Shown here: piece after piece, positions 1 through 6,500 of the stretch | Numbering within the stretch: the stretch's first letter is position 1 | Layout: each line of letters begins with the position of its first letter | NCBI GenBank assembly: GCA_029777735.1 | Contig: JAKORR010000367.1 | Coordinates: 1 to 6,685 of the forward strand | Direction: 5' to 3' | DNA length: 6,685 bases | DNA from: Armatimonadota bacterium | Lineage (GTDB): Bacteria > Armatimonadota > Zipacnadia > Zipacnadales > FEN-943 | The notes under the pieces: generated by a model | Database searches by the model: none | Seen by the model: the letters and a program-made list of their open reading frames with translations, nothing else | What the model was told of the DNA's origin: nothing | Made by a program: the position numbers and the translations under genes

Positions 1-154
1 AGTGTGTAGTCTTACGGAACGGAAAGAGCGCCGGATCCTGCGGTAAGAGGATCGCACCGGCTTTGCGGATCGGCGGCTACGGACCTGTCCGCTGCGGCTG
101 CTGGTGTCCTAACAGGGAACCTCCTCGGCGGCCGAGCAGTCAAACCATGGCGAC
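1..154 (+). other. Upstream leader with the probable 3' end of a preceding gene
   Basis: Two frames could carry the end of an upstream gene. One is open from base 2 to a TAA at 44-46 and reads VCSLTERKERRILR, which has ordinary protein composition. The other is open from base 3 to a TGA at 156-158, forming an ATGA overlap with the next start, but its translation is rich in Cys, Arg and Pro and looks unlike a real protein end. The first is slightly preferred, leaving about 108 bp of leader. I see no convincing -35/-10 pair and no strong Shine-Dalgarno before the ATG at 155. A short dyad (CGGAC-CT-GTCCG, 80-91) has no T-run after it, so it is not a good intrinsic terminator. Confidence 0.35.
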
Positions 155-3100
155 ATGAAAGGCGCAAGGCGGACCTCGCTAGCGGGTGTGCTGGCAGTGG
201 TGTTTCTACTGGTGGCGCCGTCTGTGCTTTGGGCCGAGAACGGCCTGCAGCGCATGTTCAAGAAGTGGGGGCTGTTCGAGGACCTGCAGCTCAGCGGATA
301 CAACACGCTGACCCTCCAGAAGCACGACGTAGAGGGATCGGCAGACAGCTTCCAGGGCCAGCGTTGGGATACAGACAGCTTCATGCACCAGAGCAGCCTG
401 CACGCCGAGGGTTCGATCTGGAAGGAGTTTGGGTTCCAGGCAGACATATCGGCCAGTGGCTATGGGCCGCGATACTCTCGCTGGCTGCTGGGCTATGTGG
501 GCCACGACACAGCGGTGTACTACGGCGATCTCAACGTTGACCTGGGCGGCAACGAGTTCGTGTCCTTTCGCAAGACGCTAAAGGGTTGGCAGGTAGATCA
601 GGTCCTCCCACACAACGGCATCCTGCGCTACTTCGAGTCGGAGGAGAAGGGACTCGTCCGTCGCCAGACCCTGAGCGGCAACAACACGCCAGGCCCCTAC
701 TTCCTGACCTATACGCCCATTATCGAGGGCAGCGAGATCATCAAGATCAACGAACAGCGCATGACCTTCGGACGCGACTATCGGCTCGACTATGACACTG
801 GCGAACTATGGTTCGAGCCAGTGGATGGTCCCCCGCGGATCGTGGCGGAGACGGACACTATCTCGGCCAGCTATCAGTCTTATGGCTATGGTGCTTCACC
901 CTCGACACTGACAGGGGTGCGCCTGGAGATACCACTACTGAATGACCGCATGCTGATGGGCTACACACGCCTAGAGGAGAAGAGCCCTTCTCGCCACGGC
1001 GACACGGTGGGTTACCACGAGGACCTGTACCAGGGCAGCGGCACGACTGGTCCCTTCGACACGTCCTTCAGGCCCATCGTGGCAAACGGGACACGCGCGG
1101 TAGTTAATGGAGAGGCAAAGGTTATCGAGCAAGCACTGGTGGTGCTGGTCGACAACGTCGAGCAGAAGGAGACAGTGGACTACGAAGTCAACCGACACCT
1201 AGGGCGGATTCTGTTCAGGCGGTCGGTACCGCCAACGTCACTGGTTGTAGTGAAATACTACTACGACCTTGGGACGTCGAGCAACGTAGGCAGCGGTTCG
1301 ACGCTGTGGGGGCTGGACCTGGGCTGGACACCGATGCGGAACCTGACGCTCAAGTACGACTATGGTCAGAGCACCTCTGAGGACTCCGGCAAGAGCGGAG
1401 AGGCCCACAAGCTGCTGGCCAACTATAACACGGGAGGCCTGCGCCTGTCCGGCGAGTGGCGGAGCATCGATCCGACCTTCAGCTTTCTCAATTCCGTGGG
1501 CTTCTATCGCCACGAGAAGGGGTACCAGTGGCGGGCGGACTGGGAGGTGGCGTCAGCTACAACGCTGTACTACGAATCGTCAAACCTGGTGTCCTCTCAG
1601 GGCTATTCCTTCGGCTACAGCGGGTACACGGGCGGCGAGGGCTTTGGATCCTATAACTCTTACGGCTCGCCTACGACCGACTACGGCTACAACTATGGCT
1701 ATTCGGCAAGCGTGTCGCCGCTGCAAACATCGGACTCTGCCGTGAGCCTGGACGTTACAGCCAAGCGCACAAATTATGGCTTCCGTTTCGCCAAGCCACG
1801 GTGGCCGGGCGTTATGCTTAGCATCCAACGGATGGAGAACCTGCGCGCCGCGGGCAGTAGCTCCTATGAGGATCGCCAGCTTCAGGTGCAGTATGTGCCG
1901 AGCAACGCACCCTACTCTATTAGCTTGACGTGGTCAGACAACACGCAGGACTCCTCGCTGTTGCAGAGCAGCGAGCTCAGCGCCACGCACAGTGGCACCA
2001 AGCGATTCCAGGCCTCTGCCACCTATACGCCGAGTCAAAGGCTGTCGCTCAGCGCCAACCTAGGAACCGTAGACACCGGCGGTACTGAGACCAGCTCATC
2101 TTCGTCCAAGAGCACACAGATGTCGGTCCGGTGGTCGCCTTCGGACCAACTGACCCTGAGTTTTGACCACTCAAGCTCGACAAGCAGTGGCCAGGGACTA
2201 AGCTACAGTAGCTACTCGGGGAGCTACGGCGGCTGGAGCAACTACGGTGGCTTCTCGCCGGGCGGATATGGCGGATATGGAACCTACTCAAGCGCTGTCT
2301 ATCCCTATGCGACGCTGCACCCCAGGGTTTTCCCCTACACGGCTCTGCCTTGGCAGACCGACGAAGACAAGCCTCCCCCAGCGCCTGGCGACGACAGTGA
2401 TGACAAAGACGATGGAGAGACAACGGTGCAGACCACGCATTACGAGGATTCAAGCTCGAACCTCAGTCTTACTTACCAGCCCAGCAGCCGCCTGGCCTTC
2501 GATCTCTCGCTGGGCACCCGCAAGTATGTCAGTGGAGGCACTGGCTACCTGTCCGATAGCAACCAGACCTACCGCAACGCCTCGATGATGTGGCAGCTTT
2601 CCGATGCCCTGACACTGCAGGCCGCCTACGGCAACGACACTATGCGGTATCTGGAGGAAGGCCAGGGCGCAGTGTCCAACCGCACGATGAGCTTGGGCCT
2701 TAACTTCCGTCCCTCGCAGTCGAAGTGGGGCGGGTCGATAATGCTCAATAAGCAAACTGGCTCAAGCCCTACTTACCTTGGCTTCGGGCGCGGCCAGCGT
2801 CAGTTGATAGTCGGCACAAACCTGACCGACCTGTCAGGGCGCATCTATTACACCATCGGGCAGGACATGGACCTGTATCTTCAGTTGGGTACGGCCGACT
2901 ACTCTGGCGGTTATGCAGCCTTCGAGAAGCAGACCGCAGAGTTGGGCGTTGAGAAGCGCCTGTCGGACCGGGCACGAGCGACCTTCGGGTATAGGTACAT
3001 TCGCAACATCACCGACGAGAGCAGCCTGCTTCCGGCTTACTCATCGGTGGCCACACAGTCGCAGGACTACATCGCCAGCACGTGGTTGTTGACCTTCAAC

Positions 3101-3514
3101 ATGAATTTCCAGAGCGGCCTGGGAGGAACGAGCTTCCGAGCACCGACCACTGGGACCGGCTACTACAGTGGCTCGGGCGGGTACAGCGATATGGGTGGTC
3201 TGGGCTCTCTGGGCGGCTATGGTGGCAACCTAACCACCTTCGGAGGTTACCGCAGCGACGCCTTCGGCACGAACCGTGGCTGGCGCGGGGGCCCAAGCGG
3301 GAGTGTTTTCGGTGGGGTCTATGGCGGAGGATTCGAGACTACGAGCGGCTACGGAAGCATGGATGGGCTGCCGGGAGTGCCCGGAATGGGCCAGGGACCT
3401 GGTGGCCAGTGGCGTGAACGTGGGCCGTCGGCCCCCAGCGACAACTTGAACGAGTCTCCCGCTGTGGCACCAGACCCCTGGGAGTCGGTAGGCGACGGAC
3501 TATCCTTGTGGTGA
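155..3514 (+). CDS. Predicted large outer-membrane beta-barrel protein with Gly/Tyr-rich loops
   Basis: This 1119-residue exported protein has no recognised name. The ATG at 155 is chosen because it gives a clean Sec signal peptide: KGARR n-region, hydrophobic core at residues 9-25, cleavage after LWA27. Residues 28-178 are beta-rich and include a YYGDLNV...GNEF stretch. Two related small modules follow (about 179-241 and 299-371), separated by strand-like sequence (TGVRLEIPLL, RMLMGYTRLEE). From about 380 to 985 the protein alternates polar and hydrophobic residues in repeated hairpins with tight turns such as WSPSDQLTL, YTPSQRLSL and YQPSSRLAF. Gly/Tyr/Ser-rich segments lie at 483-516 and 681-718, and an acidic stretch DDSDDKDDGE at 746-755. 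Residues 990-1119 form a Gly-rich tail ending in LSLW. I found no cysteine. Together this is typical of an outer-membrane barrel in a diderm. It shares one base with the next gene. Transport, export and adhesion roles all remain possible; no substrate can be named. Confidence 0.93.
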   Translation: MKGARRTSLAGVLAVVFLLVAPSVLWAENGLQRMFKKWGLFEDLQLSGYNTLTLQKHDVEGSADSFQGQRWDTDSFMHQSSLHAEGSIWKEFGFQADISASGYGPRYSRWLLGYVGHDTAVYYGDLNVDLGGNEFVSFRKTLKGWQVDQVLPHNGILRYFESEEKGLVRRQTLSGNNTPGPYFLTYTPIIEGSEIIKINEQRMTFGRDYRLDYDTGELWFEPVDGPPRIVAETDTISASYQSYGYGASPSTLTGVRLEIPLLNDRMLMGYTRLEEKSPSRHGDTVGYHEDLYQGSGTTGPFDTSFRPIVANGTRAVVNGEAKVIEQALVVLVDNVEQKETVDYEVNRHLGRILFRRSVPPTSLVVVKYYYDLGTSSNVGSGSTLWGLDLGWTPMRNLTLKYDYGQSTSEDSGKSGEAHKLLANYNTGGLRLSGEWRSIDPTFSFLNSVGFYRHEKGYQWRADWEVASATTLYYESSNLVSSQGYSFGYSGYTGGEGFGSYNSYGSPTTDYGYNYGYSASVSPLQTSDSAVSLDVTAKRTNYGFRFAKPRWPGVMLSIQRMENLRAAGSSSYEDRQLQVQYVPSNAPYSISLTWSDNTQDSSLLQSSELSATHSGTKRFQASATYTPSQRLSLSANLGTVDTGGTETSSSSSKSTQMSVRWSPSDQLTLSFDHSSSTSSGQGLSYSSYSGSYGGWSNYGGFSPGGYGGYGTYSSAVYPYATLHPRVFPYTALPWQTDEDKPPPAPGDDSDDKDDGETTVQTTHYEDSSSNLSLTYQPSSRLAFDLSLGTRKYVSGGTGYLSDSNQTYRNASMMWQLSDALTLQAAYGNDTMRYLEEGQGAVSNRTMSLGLNFRPSQSKWGGSIMLNKQTGSSPTYLGFGRGQRQLIVGTNLTDLSGRIYYTIGQDMDLYLQLGTADYSGGYAAFEKQTAELGVEKRLSDRARATFGYRYIRNITDESSLLPAYSSVATQSQDYIASTWLLTFNMNFQSGLGGTSFRAPTTGTGYYSGSGGYSDMGGLGSLGGYGGNLTTFGGYRSDAFGTNRGWRGGPSGSVFGGVYGGGFETTSGYGSMDGLPGVPGMGQGPGGQWRERGPSAPSDNLNESPAVAPDPWESVGDGLSLW
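689..877 (+). repeat. DYxxDY...G beta-module, copy 1 (protein-level)
   Basis: Residues 179-241 of the barrel protein. Key positions: GPYF at 180-183, PII at 188-190, GSE at 192-194, then FGRDYRLDYDTGELWF at 205-220, PP at 226-227, and ISASYQ at 236-241. The pattern is pre-strand, G-S, strand, DYxxDYxxGxLxF, loop, final strand ending in Tyr. It pairs with copy 2 downstream. From memory, similar DYxxDYxxGxIxF modules occur in large barrel proteins, including the N-terminal repeats of the type IX secretion translocon SprA/Sov; this has not been tested by alignment. Confidence 0.6.
1049..1267 (+). repeat. DYxxDY...G beta-module, copy 2 (diverged, protein-level)
   Basis: Residues 299-371 of the barrel protein. 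Landmarks line up with copy 1: GPF at 299-301, RPIV at 306-309, NGT at 311-313, VDYEVNRHLGRILF at 341-354, PP at 359-360, and LVVVKYYYD at 363-371. The second DY has become NR but the Gly and the x-I-x-F strand are kept. The middle strand (ALVVLVDNVEQ, 327-337) is longer than in copy 1. The repeat is visible in the protein but not in the DNA, so it is an old duplication or a recurrent domain. Confidence 0.55.
1601..1702 (+). repeat. Gly/Tyr/Ser-rich segment 1 in the barrel protein
   Basis: Residues 483-516, opening GYSFGYSGYTGG and closing DYGYNYGY. Tyr and Gly make up more than half of the stretch. It lies between predicted strands (LYYESSNLV before, AVSLDVTAK after), so it is probably an extracellular loop. 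Tyr is coded by both TAC and TAT, which argues against a recently expanded DNA repeat. Confidence 0.75.
2195..2431 (+). repeat. Gly/Tyr-rich then Pro/acidic large loop in the barrel protein
   Basis: Residues 681-759. The first half (681-718) is Gly/Tyr/Ser-rich and contains GGYGGY at 703-708, coded by a perfect 9-bp tandem copy of GGCGGATAT at 2261-2278. The second half holds a Tyr/Pro stretch (VYPY, VFPYTALPW), then PPPAP and the acidic DDSDDKDDGE at 746-755. It interrupts the hairpin series between the turns at W660 and Y774, so it is read as one long exposed loop. The Asp cluster could bind divalent metal, but no standard calcium motif is complete. Confidence 0.7.
3122..3511 (+). other. 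Gly-rich C-terminal tail of the barrel protein
   Basis: Residues 990-1119, after the last clear strand (IASTWLLTFNMNF, 973-985). Repeated GGY, GGL and GGF units run to about residue 1095, followed by a Pro/Asn-rich stretch and the end DGLSLW. Barrel proteins usually finish in an aromatic residue on the last strand. Here a terminal Trp exists, but after 130 residues of disordered-looking sequence, so the tail is more likely an appendage than a barrel strand. Confidence 0.65.
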
Positions 3515-3516
3515 TG
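3512..3516 (+). promoter_or_regulatory. TGATG stop/start overlap (translational coupling)
   Basis: The TGA of the barrel gene (3512-3514) shares its A with the ATG of the next gene (3514-3516). No strong Shine-Dalgarno lies just upstream, which favours translation by termination-reinitiation and fixed-ratio production of the two proteins. In-frame GTG codons at 3508 and 3511 are alternative starts. Confidence 0.7.
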
Positions 3517-6500
3517 AATGTGTCTCTCCTAGCGATTGGATTCATTCTGACTGGGAGCCAACGCGCACACCGGGGCCCGACGCTAGGCCTCGTGGCCCTG
3601 GCGGGGTTAGCTTTGGTGATACCGGCACAGGCCTTCGAGGTCGTCTCGAATCGTCCCTTCGCAGCGCGTTGCAATGGACCGTTAGGTGCGGTGAAGGTGC
3701 TAGAGCCGGACGTCACGAGGACCTTGCAGACTACTGAGCTGAAGGCAGTGCGCCAGTCAGCGGTGCAGCAGGCTGTGACAGCCCAACACAACATCGGCAC
3801 GCTGGCGCGGGCGGCCAGGCCTGTCCGGCTGCTGGCCCAGCGTGGTATCATCAGGGGTTTCCCGCGGGTCAGTTTCCCCAGGACCGTCGTGCATGTAACC
3901 CCTGCGGGGCAGATTGTCTTGCCCGATCTGGTAGCCGCGATGCAAAGTGGCGAGCAGATCGGCAATCTGAGCAATGAGTTGAAATTCACGTACAGCGGCT
4001 ACGACGAGGGCACCAAGGCAGCGCTCGCGGACTACCTGAAGACCGCGGTGGCCGTAGCAAAGCGCGTCTACGGGCCACCGGCCTTCAACATCACGGTCAA
4101 GATCATTAACGACGCCCAGGTCCAGGACCTGCAGGGCGGCTACTATGACGTAACGGCGAATGAGATTCATCTGGCGCCGCTGACGGGCAACTTCGCCGAA
4201 GATACCTTCGTGTTGCTCAAGCTTGTGCTGCATGCCTTTCACGACGACGCGATTTTCTTCTTTGATGCGTGGGAAGAGGGCTTCGCGGGTGCAGCGGCTC
4301 TAGCCGTGCAGACCACGGCTGGGGTGTCGCCAGGCTACAACCCCTACGACCCCGGGCCCTTCTACGCTCTGTCCGTCTACGAGGCACAGAACCAGCCGGC
4401 ACTGGGCAACAGCACCTTCTACCCCGAGTCGGGCTTCGGTGGGATGTTGGTGTGGCGCCTGGCCATGACCCGTGCTGCCTGGTTCAAGTGCTACATCGAG
4501 GACCCGCAGTTCTTCAATCGCTTCAACACCGAATACTATCGGCAGTACACGCCGGCCCTGGCCGGGGATACACCGGGGCTGAAGGACATCGGGGCGTCGG
4601 TATTGCCCCAGGTCGAGGGCCAGAGTTTCTACGAATGGTACGAACAGCAGTATGTGCTGGACACAAGTATCCACACGGGGCCCAAACTTTTCACGTGGAA
4701 TATCCCGCTGCCCGAGTCGGTGGTGCTAATAGTAGAACACTACTCGACGGACGGTCTGGGCAATGAGGACCCGCGCGGAGGCCAGGCGCTCACGATTTAC
4801 TGGAATTACGACTTCACCGTGTCGCTGTACGCGGAAGAAGGCAACGTTGTATCGGTGCCTGCGTCAGGCGAGGGAGCGGGCGAAGGTTTTCTCATACCGA
4901 CCTTTTTCAACATAGGTGGGCCACAGCGGATCACAGTGCAAGTGGACCTGAACGGCCTGCGTGCCTACTATCCGTACCCCTATGGAATGCGCGGCTTTGA
5001 GCAAGGTGAGAACAACTTCTATGGCGCCATCGTCGGCGCCATCTCTGGCAAGATAGACATTGGTGGCACTGACACAGTCGCCGATCTGGCCGTTTCCCGT
5101 GGCGTCTGGGGCAAAGAGCTTCGCGGGGGCACACTCACGCCCAGCCAGTTGACCGTCACTTTCAAGACGGCGGACGGCGAGCAGGTCACCCGTACAGTTA
5201 ACGCAGGCTGGGACTCTTACGTGGTGCTCATGCGAGGCGGCTCGCAGCAGACCGTCAGCACAAGGTTTGTCCGCGGGATGTACATGATGTCGCTGCCCCT
5301 TTACCCGTTGAGCCCCTCGGCTCCCGAGGTCTTGGGTGTGGCCCCCGACCGGCTGCTGCTCGCCCGTTGGGATCCGCGATTGGAGGGCACGGGACGCTAT
5401 CGGCTATGGCCCGACATCGATCCCTTCGCGCCTGGGAAGGCCTTCTGGATCAAGCTGTTCAGTGATCTGGACCTGACGGTGAAGGGTCTCTCGGTAGACC
5501 CCGATGTTGACTTCCCCGTGCCGCTGCAGTTCGGGTGGAACATGGTGGGTGTACCGCGGGGACGTGCAGTGAATGTGGCCAACCTGCGGGTGCAGGTGGG
5601 CACCGACGCCTCGGTCAGTTTCGAGGAGGCCGTGACACGTCGCTTTGTGCAATCGAGTGTGTTTGGCTACACCACGGCGCGTGGGTATGAGCAGGTGCAG
5701 CAGCTCGAGCCCTTCCGGGGCTACTGGGTACGATGTATGGTGCCAAGCGAAGCGCGTCTGCTCTTCCCGCCTGAGGGAGCAGCGACGGCGCAGCGGCGTG
5801 GAGCTGCGGATTCAGCTCAGGAACAGACAATCAGTCGGAGCGGCTGGGCGGCCCGGGTTTATGCGCGGTCGGGCGAAGGAGCGGGTAATGTTGTGATCGG
5901 GCAGGCCGTGGACGGGAAGGCCCTCGATCGGGAGCTCGCCGCGCCGCCTGTGGGCCCCGGAGGAGTGCGCGTGGCAATTGTGCAGGCAGGCGGTCGCGAG
6001 ACGCCAGACGGCCTGTATCGAAGCCTGCTGCCAGGCCGGCGACCGACCTGGCGGATCGCGGTTGAGGGGGCTCCCGGTGCCGCGGTGACGCTGGGGGTAG
6101 AGCCTGCAGACGCGTCCCAAGCCACGGCTCCTAGGCTTTTTCTGACACCCCTGACGGGTGGGAAGGCCTGGCTGGCCGCAACTCAGCGGGAACAGAGCTT
6201 TACGCTGAACGCCGAGGGGAAACTTCTGCTCCAGGTGCAGGGTGAAGACTCGGGTGTGGGGGGAGAGGGCGCCCCGTTGCTGAGCTGCGTGACGGCCAGC
6301 GCAGGCGATCGTGGAGCTACAGTAGTCTTTACGCTGGCCGAGGCGGCGTCTGTCGATGCTGAGGTATTGAACATCGCAGGGCGCACGGTGCGCAGGCGGG
6401 CTCTCAACGGTGTGCAGAGCGCGGGCAGGAACAGCGTACGGTGGAACGGCCTCAACGACGACGGAGCTCTGGCGCCGCCGGGCATGTATCTTGTGAGCCT

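Noticed and set aside
80..91. Dyad CGGAC-CT-GTCCG in the leader
   Set aside because: The two-base centre is too tight for a hairpin, there is no following T-run for a terminator, and a 5-bp dyad is expected by chance in GC-rich DNA. An operator cannot be excluded.
155..3514. Barrel protein as a TonB-dependent receptor or fimbrial usher
   Set aside because: I see no TonB box or plug-domain signature after the signal peptide, no usher-type cysteine pair near the C-terminus (the protein has no Cys), and no chaperone or pilin genes nearby.
3339..3989. 216-codon open frame on the minus strand across the gene junction
   Set aside because: It lies opposite two well-supported genes, its translation is rich in Arg, Ser, Thr and Pro as expected for the antisense of GC-rich coding DNA, and it has no recognisable domain or signal.
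5023..5043. Direct repeat GGCGCCATC spaced 3 bp apart
   Set aside because: It encodes GAIVGAI inside the secreted protein; two copies of a short codon run fit coincidence or local protein repetition, with no sign of a site.
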